Shown here: one piece after another, positions 25,845 to 33,478 of the stretch | Layout of the letters: every line of letters begins with the position of its first letter | How positions within the stretch are numbered: position 1 is the stretch's first letter | From: Antilocapra americana | Lineage: Eukaryota; Chordata; Mammalia; Artiodactyla; Antilocapridae | Assembly (NCBI GenBank): GCA_007570785.1 | Contig: ML660203.1 | Coordinates: 6,568,638 to 6,632,637 of the forward strand | Direction of reading: 5' to 3' | Length of the DNA: 64,000 nt | Position numbers and translations under genes: made by a program | Notes under the pieces: generated by a model | What the model was told of the DNA's origin: nothing | Seen by the model: only the letters and a program-made list of their open reading frames with translations | Databases searched by the model: none

Positions 25845-28800
25845 CTGCTCCAGCCCTGGGTGCTAACCCACTTGTAGGTGTCCTTCCAGTATGTCAGTAC
25901 AGAGTCTTTCCCTCTCTACAGAAGCCCATTCTAAATTGGTTGAAACAGTTATTGAGCAAGGTTTAAGTAACTGGCTGTCCAAAATTTTTCACTTGTTAGG
26001 TTGGTTTTGACAAATAGGGAAACTAACTTTTTTTTTTAAAAGGCCTATTTACTGCATTCAGGCTAAGGTACAAAACACTACTGAAAAATGTTCATCTAAG
26101 AGCATTTTCCCTGCAGAAGGAAATGGCAAACCACTCCAGTATTCCTGTCTGGGGAATCCCATGGACAGAGGAGCCAGGCAGGCTACAGTCCATGGGGTTG
26201 AAAAAGAGTGGGACACCACTTTACAACTAAATAACAACAGAGTATCTTACACAAAATTGTTTCAAAAATAAAGGGAGACGTTCTACCTAGAACAGAGTCT
26301 GAAGGGATAAATTAAGAATTATTCCTAAGAAATAGAAAGAAATAACACAGCGGGAATAGAAATAATATTCAAGCAGGAAAAGGAAAAAATTTAAAGTCTC
26401 ATAAATATCTGGAGGCAGAAAGACGGATCTGTGAGTGTCTTAAAGAAATGACTACAGACAGAAATGCCCACTTTTAAAGACTCAGGGTGGGCTAGAACCT
26501 AAAGGGCTAGCCAATTTGAACATTAGGGCACAAAATCCTTTTCCACTTTAGTGTGGAGGCATTTTCAATTCATGAAGGAAGCTTGGGTATTAGAAAACTG
26601 TATCCTGAGGCTTGGAAGACCAGCCTCTAGTTCTATATTGTCCAACATGGTAGCCACTAGCCACATGCAGCTATGAATATTTGCTTTGTACTGAACAAAA
26701 CTTAGGAACTGAAATTTCCATTGTATTTATTTGAAACTTCCTTAGTCACACATTTTGAGTACTCATGGCAAGAGGCTACCTTATTGGATAACAAATGTAA
26801 AACATTTCTTTCATCACAGAAAGCTCTTGTCCCAACTGGATAACCCTTAACAAAGCACTTAATCCTTTCATATATTTATCATCTATAAAACAGGGATAAT
26901 AATGCTGACCTACTTACATCATAAGGTTCCATTATACGAGATTAGGATTTAAGGAGCTTCATAAACAAAAGAACTCTAAATTATTACTCTCAATAACTCA
27001 AATATGGTGAGATGGGGAATCAAGATGGTGTCACAAAAGCAGTAACATTCGAGATGGATTCTGACATGCCTCTGAGATCCTACTAGAAAGGATTCTATAG
27101 AGGCAATTGAAATTTTCTCCCCACATCTCAGATGATAGAAATAATATCTGAGTGGCACAGTGGCGTACATGAGGTTCTGGGAGCCCCAGGCTCTATTCTC
27201 CAACTACCTAGAAGGATGAGGGGGACCCCCCCAACATCTCGGTACAGCACATGATATTTCTGTGTGTGTGGGGGGGGTCCTCTGCCAGAGGACTAGAAGT
27301 GGGTCTCCCAAAAGAATCCCAGATTTTGGTGTCTACCAATCTGATGCTATCCAAGGCTCACAGGTTCTTTCATCTGTAAAACAGGGTGACATCCTGAGGT
27401 CACAGAGAGCAGAGGACACATGTAAAGTTACTTCCTATGCTATAAAAGGCTGGCCAGACACAGGCTGTCCAAAACAGCGCTAAGCTTCACTTCCTCGGCT
27501 TTTTGCTTTGAAACTCACCGGGGCATTGGACAGCTGTGCAGTCCAATCATCTTTCCCCATCAGACTGAAAGCAACCTGTGGCAAAGACCACGGAGCCAGC
27601 AGTATCGCCCCTCATCGTATTTAACCAGTGCCTACACTGTGCCTGACACCACGCTAGACGTTCACGTGGATTATGCTGATTACTCTTCACCACACGCCCT
27701 TTGAGCCTCCTTTTTTCTCACCTGCCAAGGTCTTACTTCACAGAATTCTGAGAATTAAAAAAAATGACATATGTGTAAAGAGATCAGTACTGCACTTGGC
27801 ACAGAACAAACGCGTCGTAAGTATCACTTATCATGATCTCCATTTTACAGATCAGGAAACTGAGGAACAGAGAAGTTAGGCTACCAGGGCTCAGTAAATG
27901 ACAAAGTCGGGCTTAGATTCCAATCAGTTGGCCTCTGGGGCCAACAGGCTTTCAAGCACCCAACCCAGTGCCTGGCACATGACAGGCTGGGCTCAATCAA
28001 TGGCGGCCAGATCCTGAGCAGGATCTAGAGCCAAGGAGAGCTGCGTGAGAAGAGACTGAGAGGCTAGGTCCAGGTGGCGTGGCCTCCTAACTTCTCTGTA
28101 ATGGCAGTGACTATACCCACTCCCCAGGGCAGTGCTGAGCACTGAGTGCAAGGATGTACAAAAGATCCCAGCATACCGACTGGCACAGAATAAAGACTCT
28201 GTAAAGGCCAACTATCCTCATTTTCGTTTGACTGATGAGAGAACAGAGGCTTAGAAGAAACTTGCCCGATATCAATCAGCGAGTAAAAGTGGCTGAGCCA
28301 GGGTTCGATCTGGTCAATCTTATTACTTCAAATTCCCCAGCCAGCGCCTGGCACACAACAGGCCAAGGCCTGTACCTTCCACCAGGCGCTCAAAGGGGCC
28401 CAGAGAATAATGGTCACAAGTGTCAGAAGAAGCCGGTGGGGGGCGGGGGGGGGCGCGGCTGGATGAGCTGAGAGTCCTGAGCCCCGGTTGGTGGAACTTC
28501 AGACAAGCACCTTAAGCCTTCCGAGGCCTCGGTTTCCTTCTCCGAGAAACGAGAATAACACTGTCTCCAACCTCAGCAAGCGCAATTAATCAGAGGCCCG
28601 AGCCTGGAAAGCCAAGGCTCAGCTAAGAAGTTAGAGGGGCCGCGGGAGTGGGTGCGGACGAGGGCTAGCCGCGGGAGGACCGGACGGGGATGGAAGGGAT
28701 GTTTACCTTTGCGGAGCTCGCGGTGCCACACCGAGACGATGGGTCCCGCGTGCTTGCGGTGGTGGATGAGCCACAAGGAGAGGGTCTGCACGCTCTGCTG

Positions 28801-28857
28801 AGAGTTGCTCAGCTCCGAGAGCTTCTTCTCCAGCGCCGACTCGGAGAAGGAGGACAT
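921..28857 (-). CDS. RPRD1B: RPRD1B (CREPT), multi-exon CDS, 3' end outside the window
   Basis: Regulation of nuclear pre-mRNA domain-containing protein 1B is a nuclear protein that binds the phosphorylated C-terminal repeat domain of RNA polymerase II. It works with RPAP2 in CTD dephosphorylation and promotes cyclin D1 and Wnt-target transcription (family knowledge). Six coding exons, read on the minus strand, splice in frame: 28857-28707, 23869-23740, 16557-16424, 8740-8628, 7207-7081 and 1096-921 (151+130+134+113+127+176 = 831 nt, 277 codons). The CID, an eight-helix CTD-binding domain, spans about residues 2-133. An acidic [11 protein letters not shown] linker follows in exon 4, then the dimerising coiled coil from about residue 180 onward. 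The start was chosen because the protein begins [13 protein letters not shown] and the ATG has a perfect GCCGCCACC context. About 49 C-terminal residues of the expected 326 lie beyond position 1. No frameshift or stop was seen. The coding sequence looks almost invariant relative to the human protein as I remember it. Confidence 0.97.
1607..1786 (+). mobile_element. CHR (CHR-2 type) SINE with target-site duplication
   Basis: The head reads gggacttccctggtggtcca, with a tRNA B-box ggttcgatccc and an A-rich tail. It is flanked by a 14-bp duplication, AAAATGGACCTATA at 1593-1606 and the same with one change at 1787-1800. CHR SINEs are tRNA-derived and restricted to ruminants, whales and hippos. 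Confidence 0.85.
2246..2740 (-). mobile_element. BovB (RTE LINE) 3' fragment
   Basis: On the minus strand the last ~500 bp of BovB is visible, including the stretch shared with Bov-A SINEs at 2260-2330. It is 5'-truncated near 2740 and carries many changes, so no coding potential remains. Confidence 0.85.
3480..4620. repeat. Worn LINE-type (L2/CR1) sequence
   Basis: The pyrimidine-rich stretch 3480-3860 and the purine-rich stretch 3900-4160 resemble L2/CR1 3' sequence in opposite orientations. The match is by eye and the boundaries are loose. Confidence 0.3.
4732..5073 (-). mobile_element. MLT1-type LTR (ERVL-MaLR)
   Basis: On the minus strand it starts near ggtaggcagaatagtggtcc, passes an ATGTCCATGTTCTAATCCTT-like block and ends in the characteristic taagcctccgggtttctg segment. 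The family is an ancient, non-coding solo LTR type found in all placental mammals. Confidence 0.65.
5155..5247 (+). repeat. Scrap of the ruminant ERV LTR (3' part)
   Basis: The segment matches 14205-14302 closely, sharing cccccttctgatgtct, gtcagaagctttctctg and actttaataa. Only the polyadenylation-signal portion is present, without the U5-like end seen at 14305-14392. Confidence 0.55.
5517..5543 (+). repeat. G-quadruplex-prone G run
   Basis: Five G runs of 3 to 6 bases are separated by single bases. The G-rich strand is the plus strand, the template strand for RPRD1B. Confidence 0.7.
6097..6322. repeat. 72-bp minisatellite, about 3 copies
   Basis: The word agggYgtgtg starts at 6101, 6173 and 6245, exactly 72 bp apart. 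Each unit also carries gaagccgagtaacagagaac and gaggccaggagggg. The third copy has a ~10-bp extra piece repeating acagagaaca. Copies are 90% or more alike and more CpG-rich than their surroundings. Confidence 0.9.
7081..7207 (-). CDS. RPRD1B: RPRD1B coding exon 5 (residues 177-219)
   Basis: The exon encodes [20 protein letters not shown] and then [22 protein letters not shown], the first helices of the C-terminal coiled-coil dimerisation region shared by RPRD1A and RPRD1B. The acceptor is ccttgtacag and the donor ACAG|gtgaga; length 127 nt, ending in phase 1 and joining exon 6 to make the Asp codon. Confidence 0.97.
7208..8627 (-). other. RPRD1B intron 4
   Basis: The intron contains a 19-base A run at 7758-7776 and a MIR-like stretch (about 7985-8225). 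I see nothing else recognisable. Confidence 0.85.
7985..8225 (-). repeat. MIR SINE relic
   Basis: The minus-oriented MIR pattern is visible: a gcactctgaagtcagccagg head, a caagttatttaatttgtctc core and an agctcagtacatgcta end. It is degraded. Confidence 0.5.
8628..8740 (-). CDS. RPRD1B: RPRD1B coding exon 4 (residues 139-176)
   Basis: The exon encodes [20 protein letters not shown] and then [18 protein letters not shown], the acidic and proline/serine-rich linker between the CID and the coiled coil. The acceptor is tttcctctag and the donor CTTG|gtatgt. It is 113 nt and ends on a codon boundary. SLKRTF supplies a basic patch that could serve nuclear import (inference). Confidence 0.96.
9415..9469. 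repeat. 55-nt inverted repeat (hairpin)
   Basis: GTAAAGAAACT at 9415-9425 pairs with AGTTTCTTTAC at 9459-9469. GGATGCCT at 9429-9436 pairs with AGGCATCC at 9447-9454. The internal loop is 3 by 4 nt and the apical loop 10 nt, giving 19 perfect pairs in two blocks. Confidence 0.85.
9415..9605 (+). repeat. MIR SINE relic with a strong hairpin
   Basis: The MIR core words tgttccaggcatcc, tttacaggtgagaaaatgaa and gaggctaaataactcagg are visible in plus orientation. The first 55 bases form an unusually good inverted repeat (9415-9469). Confidence 0.6.
10285..10660 (+). mobile_element. Possible Tigger-type DNA transposon relic
   Basis: A broken plus-strand reading contains [19 protein letters not shown] followed, in another frame, by a segment resembling the C-terminal helix-rich end of Tigger/pogo transposases. 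Frames are interrupted and no terminal inverted repeats were confirmed. Confidence 0.35.
11540..12480 (+). repeat. L2-like LINE relic
   Basis: The stretch is C/T-rich, with phrases such as catcaggcctctactcaaa and cctcattcctttacacctct resembling L2. It is degraded and boundaries are approximate. Confidence 0.35.
13120..13280 (+). repeat. MIR SINE relic
   Basis: MIR core words are visible: aagtaatcctcacacaagcc, gaacctggggctcagagagg and ccaaggtcacacaacttgca. Confidence 0.7.
13410..13560 (-). repeat. MIR SINE relic
   Basis: Minus-oriented MIR words are visible (acagacctgggtttatatag, ggacaaaattactctgtcct, actgtcatctgaaatac). It is degraded. Confidence 0.45.
13777..14392 (+). mobile_element. Solo LTR of a ruminant endogenous retrovirus (BTLTR1-like)
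   Basis: The block begins near tgtacctggg, contains ggtccccgagaagggtctgg and ttctctacattccttagtcc, an AATAAG-type signal in actttaataagactgctac, and ends gatcacgaatccaacgttgt...atcaca. I recognise the 3' part as bovine ERV-K-type LTR sequence. No internal viral genes are present. The exact 5' edge and target duplication are not clear. Confidence 0.6.
15460..15790 (-). repeat. L2-like LINE relic
   Basis: The phrase aggcagaggtaacagcagat with gcaaagg is typical of antisense L2 3' sequence. Boundaries are approximate. Confidence 0.4.
16424..16557 (-). CDS. RPRD1B: RPRD1B coding exon 3 (residues 94-139)
   Basis: The exon encodes [20 protein letters not shown] and then [25 protein letters not shown], the last CID helices and the start of the linker. 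The acceptor is ctgggcag and the donor AAAG|gtagag; length 134 nt. The [12 protein letters not shown] segment is typical of the C-terminal end of CID domains. Confidence 0.96.
17552..17757 (-). mobile_element. Bov-tA SINE
   Basis: On the minus strand it runs from a tRNA-derived head (gggcttccctggtggctcag) to the BovB-derived tail ending gactttcactcac. It is near full length. An internal change creates a 10-bp hairpin at 17683-17708. Confidence 0.9.
18100..18760 (+). repeat. L2 LINE relic
   Basis: L2 words in order: ggtccaagtcaccatcattt, tgcctcagggcctttgcact, gcacgggcagggatgtgtct and aataaatgctg. This is the 3' part of L2. Confidence 0.65.
19377..19597 (+). mobile_element. CHR SINE
   Basis: The head cttccctggtggtccagtgg, B-box ggttcgatccc, an aactaagatccatcacgcc body and an A/T-rich tail are visible. 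Confidence 0.85.
20095..20150 (+). mobile_element. Bov-A 3' fragment
   Basis: gggaagcctggcgcccacgc followed by gtctgacatgactgagtgac matches the end of Bov-A/BovB, with a small internal deletion. Confidence 0.6.
20430..20700 (+). repeat. LTR-like ancient repeat
   Basis: The stretch ccttttccctctgctaattt, ctttcactgtaataaatcac and gagtcctcctagcaagtcac resembles the R-U5 end of an old mammalian LTR. I do not assign a family. Confidence 0.45.
20715..21355 (+). repeat. L2 LINE relic
   Basis: L2-like words are visible (tagccaaagcaaaactcctg, ccccaatctccaccacagta, ctcattgacatcccatcagg). It includes a 46-bp-period direct repeat at 21069-21143. Confidence 0.5.
21069..21143. repeat. 29-bp direct repeat, 46-bp spacing
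   Basis: The word gtcctagccaatgtcatctc plus nine more bases is present identically at 21069-21097 and 21115-21143, a local tandem duplication. Confidence 0.85.
21379..21583 (+). mobile_element. Bov-tA SINE
   Basis: The tRNA-derived part (gtagcttggatggtaaagaa, tctgcctgcaatgcagg) is followed by the Bov-A part ending gttggacacaactgatcgac. Confidence 0.85.
22460..22640 (+). repeat. MIR SINE relic
   Basis: aacctcacaacaactcaaag, gtaacacatccaaggccact and tggaggtagagctacagccc follow the MIR order. Confidence 0.55.
23740..23869 (-). CDS. RPRD1B: RPRD1B coding exon 2 (residues 51-94)
   Basis: The exon encodes [20 protein letters not shown] and the following [21 protein letters not shown], which are central CID helices. 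The LANDVIQNS segment is the signature of CTD-interacting domains and lies at the CTD-binding groove. The acceptor is ttttttttccag and the donor CCAG|gtatgt. Length is 130 nt; both splice phases match neighbouring exons. Confidence 0.97.
25624..25750 (+). mobile_element. CHR SINE
   Basis: ggaattccctggtggtccag, ccttggtcagggaactaaga and a CA/AAC-rich tail are seen. Confidence 0.8.
25801..25842. repeat. (CA)n microsatellite
   Basis: 21 CA-type dinucleotides with a single interruption (caaac) near 25812 follow the CHR tail region. It is likely length-polymorphic. Confidence 0.95.
26114..26242 (+). mobile_element. Bov-A fragment
   Basis: gcagaaggaaatggcaaacc, attcctgtctggggaatccc and gtccatggggttgaaaaaga are Bov-A body; the tRNA-derived head is missing. 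Confidence 0.8.
26580..26940 (-). repeat. MIR relic split by a hAT-Charlie element
   Basis: MIR-like ends (26590-26625 and about 26830-26940, cataaggttcc...) flank a palindromic-type element (about 26630-26830). That element has ggtagccactagccacatgc at one end and caagaggctaccttattgga at the other, typical of nonautonomous hAT-Charlie copies. Confidence 0.5.
27600..28570. repeat. MIR-rich stretch
   Basis: Several MIR pieces in both orientations are seen, for example ctccattttacagatcagga at 27839, atgagagaacagaggcttag near 28234 and gcctcggtttccttctccga near 28526. Confidence 0.5.
28435..28458. repeat. Long G run, quadruplex-prone
   Basis: A nearly pure G tract (6 G, C, 9 G) lies about 250 bp downstream of RPRD1B exon 1, at the edge of the CpG island. 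Confidence 0.6.
28707..28857 (-). CDS. RPRD1B: RPRD1B coding exon 1 (residues 1-50)
   Basis: The exon encodes the first helices of the CTD-interaction domain, from the start through WHRELRK, and ends in phase 1 at the donor AAAG|gtaaac. The ATG at 28857-28855 follows GCCGCCACC, and no upstream ATG is seen on the minus strand up to about 29100. The 5'UTR continues upward into the CpG island; its true start cannot be read from sequence. Confidence 0.97.
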
Positions 28858-29042
28858 GGTGGCGGCGGTGAGGCCCGGGAGGGAGCGGCCTCGGCCGCCC
28901 AGTGCGGCGGGAAGAGTGACGGCACGAGGCCGGGGCCTCCCTCCACCCGCCTGCGGGACTCTTCACGGACTGACAGACGGCCCGGGGGCCCGGCGGGGGA
29001 GGGGATGGGTCTCCGCAGTAACAGCCACCCGCACCGCCGCCA

Positions 29043-29052
29043 CAAGATGGCC
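29043..29052 (+). promoter_or_regulatory. YY1-type motif
   Basis: CAAGATGGCC matches the YY1 core (AAGATGGC) often found just downstream of TATA-less start sites. It lies in the likely RPRD1B leader or core promoter. This is a motif match only. Confidence 0.5.
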
Positions 29053-29299
29053 ACCGACCTCTCACCCCGCCGCGAGAGCAGGGTCAAAGGGCAAGGGCAG
29101 AAGTGGTGGGGTACCGGGGTGGGGGGAGTCAGAGTGCAGAAAACACCCCAGTGTTGAAGGCCTCTTTGGATCTCGCTCTTGAGTACTCCGAGAGCGGTAG
29201 ACCGGGAAAAGAGCGCACTTCGACGGCCTCCGGAAGGCGCTTTGACCGCTCTCGCCCGCACGCCGGCGCAGTGAGTCTCATCGGAACCCTTTCTCCCGC

Positions 29300-29398
29300 T
29301 CCCGCAGAACCTTTTTGGTGCTGGGCGGTGCGCGAATTACGCGTCACTTCCGGCGCGGCGGAGGAGGCGGGAGAGTGAGGGAAAGGCTGGAAGACGAG
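29300..29398 (+). other. TTI1: TTI1 exon 1, 5'UTR (start uncertain)
   Basis: The first strong donor on the plus strand after the CpG core is GACGAG|gtaagg, with GT at 29399-29400. It is the natural partner of the acceptor at 40047-40048 that precedes the TTI1 start codon. The exon is noncoding. The 5' boundary given is a guess within the island. Confidence 0.6.
29341..29353 (-). promoter_or_regulatory. ETS/CRE composite motif
   Basis: On the minus strand the bases read CCGGAAGTGACGC, an ETS/GABP site (CCGGAAGT) fused to a CREB/ATF half-site (TGACG). This is a common arrangement in housekeeping and bidirectional promoters. It sits 46 bp before the TTI1 exon-1 donor, so it lies at or in TTI1 exon 1. 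Confidence 0.6.
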
Positions 29399-29794
29399 GT
29401 AAGGGAAGAGTGGCGCGAGCAGGAGGGAACCCGGCTAGCGCGAGCCCTTAGAAGGGAATCCCAGAGAGACGATGAGGCTGAGAGATCATAACCTGGGAAT
29501 GGAACGGGGACTTTCTCCCTCACCTGGCAGGCCGCAGCCACACTCTTCCTCCTGCTTTCTGACCTCCCACCACAAAAAGCTTTTTTTGGTTTTGCCAAGC
29601 CATCTATGTGCACTTTTTCTGTCTCCACGCCTTGGCTTTTGCTGTTCTTTCTCCAGAGGTGACCCCCCTCCCCCACGTGGAGGGATCCCACTCCACCTCC
29701 AGAACACCCTTAGTGGCCAGTTCCGATGCTGGGTTTGTGACAGCACCTCTGTAAAACACACCTTTGTGCTCTTGGTTGGTGTGCGTGCCCGCGT

Positions 29795-29932
29795 GCGTGC
29801 TCACCAGTGTTTGACTCTGCAACCCCATGGACTGCCGAGTTCCTCTCTCCATGGGATTTTCCAAGCAAGAATACTGGAGTGGGTTTGTCGTTTCCTACTC
29901 CAGGGGATCTTGCTGCTATTCGGGGAGTTACA
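29795..29932 (-). mobile_element. Bov-A/Bov-tA fragment
   Basis: gtttgactctgcaaccccat, aagcaagaatactggagtgg and ctccaggggatcttgctgct mark a minus-oriented copy truncated before its tRNA part. It lies just inside TTI1 intron 1. Confidence 0.8.
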
Positions 29933-30375
29933 AGCTGCCCTCTGGGGGGCGGGGGGCGAGGGCGGGGTCCATTTGACTGTTGCTCAAGTTTAAGTACCGT
30001 ATGTTAACTTTGTGAGTGGATAAAGAAGTCAGTGGGTTCGTTAACCTCCTTTAAGCAACACTATTTGACACTGTTTTCAGAAACAGATACTCTGTACCCT
30101 TTTCCTATTTCAAAAAAGTTATAAGTTTCAGTTATCAAATCAGCAGAGAAATTTGTCCTTTTAACTGCTATGGGGTAGTGGTAGGGAGTTAGGTTATTGT
30201 AGACATAACAGAATTTTTAAATGTCGCTATCATAGTGGAACCGACCAACTGGGGCAGATTAGGAGACTATTCTATTATAGTCAGTGCCTGTTTTTGCTCT
30301 TATTGCCCTGATTTTTGCTTTGCTGCTTTTACTTCTCCTCCAGACTGGAATCATTATAATCATAGCCAACATAAT

Positions 30376-30545
30376 GAGCTGCTGCTGTGAGCTAGACGCA
30401 GTGTTTTCACACAGTGACTCATTTAATCTTCGCAACAAAGCTATGAGATGGTATTATGTATTCCCATTCGGCAAATGAAGAAATTGAGGCTGAGAAAGTT
30501 TAGGTGACCTACCTAAGATCACATATCTAAGATTATAGGGAAGGG
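30376..30545 (+). repeat. MIR SINE relic
   Basis: cacagtgactcatttaatct, cccattcggcaaatgaagaa and acctacctaagatcacatat follow MIR order. Confidence 0.65.
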
Positions 30546-30667
30546 ACACTACCTATCTTTTTTACCCTAACTCCTTATTCATAGCTGATTGAGTGAATTA
30601 ATATCAAAGAGGTGAAAAGCCTAAAATCACAGTCAATATCCAGTCATAATTATAATCTAGGGCCTTT

Positions 30668-30963
30668 GAGTCCAGTTGCTCAGTCGTATCTGACTCTTTT
30701 CTACCCCATAGACTATATAGTCCATGGAATTCTCCAGGCCAGAATACTGGAGTGGGTAGCCATTCCCTTCTCTAAGGGATCTTTTGAACCCAGGTATCCC
30801 GCATTGCAGATGGATTCTTTATCAGCTGAGCCACCAGGAAAGCCCAAGAATTCTGGAGTGGTAGCCTGTCCCTTCTCCAGCAGATCTTCCCAACCCAGGA
30901 ATCAATCCAGGGTCTCCTGCATTGCAGGCGGATTCTTTACCAGCTGAGCTACCAAGGAAGCCC
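30668..30963 (-). mobile_element. Bov-tA SINE with a partly duplicated second unit
   Basis: A Bov-tA (about 30668-30845) is followed directly by a second partial unit (30847-30963). Both end in the tRNA-derived sequence, so ctgagccaccaggaaagccc and ctgagctaccaaggaagccc occur 118 bp apart. Confidence 0.85.
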
Positions 30964-31009
30964 CAAATTTCGGCCATCTTTCTGTATTAAGTAACAGTGT
31001 CATATAGTG

Positions 31010-31200
31010 AGCACTTTTATACCAAGTTACTGTGTATTAAGCATCTTATATACATTCTTTTATTTAATCATTAACAGCAGTCCTATGGGGTGTGGGTTAG
31101 CACTATTTGATATATGAGAAAACGTTAAACATGGATGAGCAATCTGTTCAGTGTCACTTGGACACAAGAAACAATAGAACTGGGAATCAAATTGAGGTTA
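31010..31200 (+). repeat. MIR SINE relic
   Basis: ttaagcatcttatatacatt, cagtcctatggggtgtgggt and tgaatttgatat-type core words resemble a degraded MIR. Confidence 0.4.
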
Positions 31201-31428
31201 TCTTGTCACAGATTCTTCACTCTCCAGCCAGGGGTTCATTAATTCTTTCAGCCAGTAATTTTTGAGAGCCTAAGTCTGAAGCACTATTCAGAATAGTGCA
31301 AACAGACTGATTGTTTGTCCTAGGCAGCCTATCTTCTTCACAGGAAGATAAACATAGGTGTGTGTAAAATGAGCCCAAAAGTTGTAAGTGCCTCGAATGA
31401 AAATAAAGGCGGATAAGAGGGATGGAGG

Positions 31429-31640
31429 GGGGTTTCCCTGGTAACTCAGTGATAAAGAATCCGCCTGCCAAGGCAAGAGATGGGTTGGATCCCTAGGTCC
31501 ACAAGATGCCCTGGAGAAGCAAATGGCAACCCACTCCTGTATTCTTGCCTGGGAAATCCTGTGGACAGAGGAGCCTGGTGGGCTATAGTCCATGGGGTCA
31601 CAAGAGAGTGGGACATGACTTAGCAACTAAACAACAACGA
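31429..31640 (+). mobile_element. Bov-tA SINE
   Basis: gtttccctggtaactcagtg, ccgcctgccaaggcaagaga and gtccatggggtcacaagaga mark a full-length plus copy with an acaacaacga tail. Confidence 0.9.
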
Positions 31641-32149
31641 CAGAAGTATAGTACCTTATCCTATACAGAGTGTCTTTGTCTTCCACACCTGTATACCATG
31701 GCACAGAGTACACCATGGCACAGAGGCCTTACATCGCCCATGCCTGTGACAAAGCAGAAAGAGATGGGGAGGAGGGGGAGAGATCGCCAGGGAAATGGGT
31801 TCACTCAAACACTGACTGCAGTTCTGTTCCAACACCTCCCCAGGGACTGCTTTCCACAACCTAGCAGGGCTCCACTGAACTTGGAAAAGATTAGAGTCAA
31901 GAACTGGTTTATTCAGTCACTCTCTGCCACAGTTGAACTCTGGGCTGTCTTCTCTGCTCACCCAGAGAATCAGCTTGTTCTGAGTGCCTCATCCCAGTAT
32001 CACTTTCTGGGCCAGAATGCCTCTTGCTGTAAGTTATATAAATGTCAGACTTTGCAGTGCCACTTTAAATAATCAGGGTTGCATTTTATAGGAACAGAAT
32101 CTAGGACACCTAAGCTTCTAAATCTCTAAACAGTTTCTTCTGTAATTGA

Positions 32150-33478
32150 CATATTGTCACACAGGTGTGATTTCATGGCCATCTCATAAAGGTGTTATAT
32201 ATGAGTACCTTTTATAGTCATGCCAAAATAGCAGTTTGTTATATTCTCTTCCTTACAGAAAGCTGGTTTATGTATTTCTGAACCCATAACCCATTCTTTG
32301 AAAATCTCCAGTTGTGGTAAATCTTCATCTGTACAGTATCCCATTGGGAGAATATACTACTATTTATCCATTCTACTATAAATGTGCAGTAGTTTTTAAC
32401 ATGGAGGCAATTGTGGCTAGTGTATTCCAGAATACATCTATTGTATGCATTTCTGTTGGGTATATTTACCAAAGAATGTAATTACTAGATCATAGTGTGT
32501 ATGTACATTTATCTTTAGAATAATATATACTGCCTGAGTATTTTCCAAAGTAGTAGTACCAGTTTTACTCTTATCAGCCTGAATGAGAGTTCTAGTTGCT
32601 TCATATCCTTGCCAACACCTAGTATTTTCTTTTTTTCCCCCTCTTTATTTCAGTTTAGTCCTTCTAGTTGTTGTGTAATGGTGTTTTGTTGTTATTTTAT
32701 ATTGCATTTTCCATACTAATGATGTTAATATCTGTTAATATCTTTTCATGTTTATTGGCCATCTAGATATCCTCTATTGTGGTATGCTTGTTCAAGTCCT
32801 TTTCCATGTTTCTGCTGGATTGTCTTTCCCTTTATGATTTATAGAAAATCTTTATTATAAATATAGATGTGCTTTCAGACGTATCAGATGTCTTTCCTCA
32901 CTTTATGGGTTGTCTTCACCCTCTTAATGGTATCTTTTTGATGAACAAAAGATCTTAATTTTAACATAGTCCAATTTATCAATTTTTTTCTATGGTCAGC
33001 TCTTGTCTGTGTCCTGTTTAAGAAATCTTTGGCTGCTCCAACATTACAAAGATTTTCTTTGTTTTCTTTAGAAAGATTTATTATTTGACATTTCACATTT
33101 AAATCTAGTATGAGATGTAATCAAGACCTATTCTTTGCCAGTTTATTTCAGTGTTACCTTTGTCACATATGTGAGCCTTCATGTGGAGTCTCTGTTGAGG
33201 GGGTTAAGTCTCTATGTGTGGGGGTTAATTTCTGGCCTCTCTTCTGTTCCATTAATTTGTTTGTCTTTCTTTTTGCCAATAACACACTGCCTTTAATTAT
33301 TGTATCTTTACAGTAAATCTTGAAATCAGGTAGTGTAATTTACCAATTTGATTCCTCTTCTTCAAGATTATCTTAGTTATTTTGGTGGTTTGTATTCCCA
33401 TATCAATTTTAGAATAATCTTGTAACTTTCTACAAAAATACTACTGTGTTTTGGTTGGGATTATGTTGACTCTGTACC
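32150..33478 (-). mobile_element. Ancient L1 (L1M-type) fragment
   Basis: On the plus strand the known antisense L1M order is seen: ttatccattctactataaat, ccttgccaacacctagtatt, agtccaatttatcaattttt, ttgaaatcaggtagtgtaat. It is heavily mutated and non-coding. Confidence 0.75.

Larger units (their letters stand above)
23870..28706 (-). other. RPRD1B intron 1
   Basis: The left part (23870-25620) is AT-rich with no repeat I can name. It is followed by a CHR SINE (25624-25750), a CA microsatellite (25801-25842), a Bov-A fragment (26114-26242), a MIR split by a hAT element (26580-26940), a MIR-rich stretch (27600-28570) and the left shoulder of the CpG island with a long G run (28435-28458). Confidence 0.85.
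28430..29480. promoter_or_regulatory. CpG island, bidirectional RPRD1B/TTI1 promoter
   Basis: CpG dinucleotides are dense across this block, about eight per 60 bases near 28861-28920, while the rest of the window is CpG-poor. The RPRD1B start codon (28857, minus) and the TTI1 exon-1 donor (29399, plus) are only 541 bp apart and diverge, so both transcription starts must lie inside. No TATA box is obvious. A YY1-type CAAGATGGCC lies at 29043-29052 and an ETS/CRE composite at 29341-29353. Exact start sites cannot be read from sequence. Confidence 0.9.

Noticed and set aside
28690..29261. Several overlapping 90-155-codon open frames in the CpG island, both strands
   Set aside because: High GC removes stop codons by chance. 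Only the RPRD1B exon-1 frame continues into a spliced, family-matching protein.
29472..29993. 173-codon plus-strand open frame after TTI1 exon 1
   Set aside because: It runs into a Bov-A SINE and has no family resemblance.
31506..32072. 188-codon plus-strand open frame
   Set aside because: Begins inside a Bov-tA SINE (the recurring SLVGYSPWGHKRVGHD translation) and has no family match after it.
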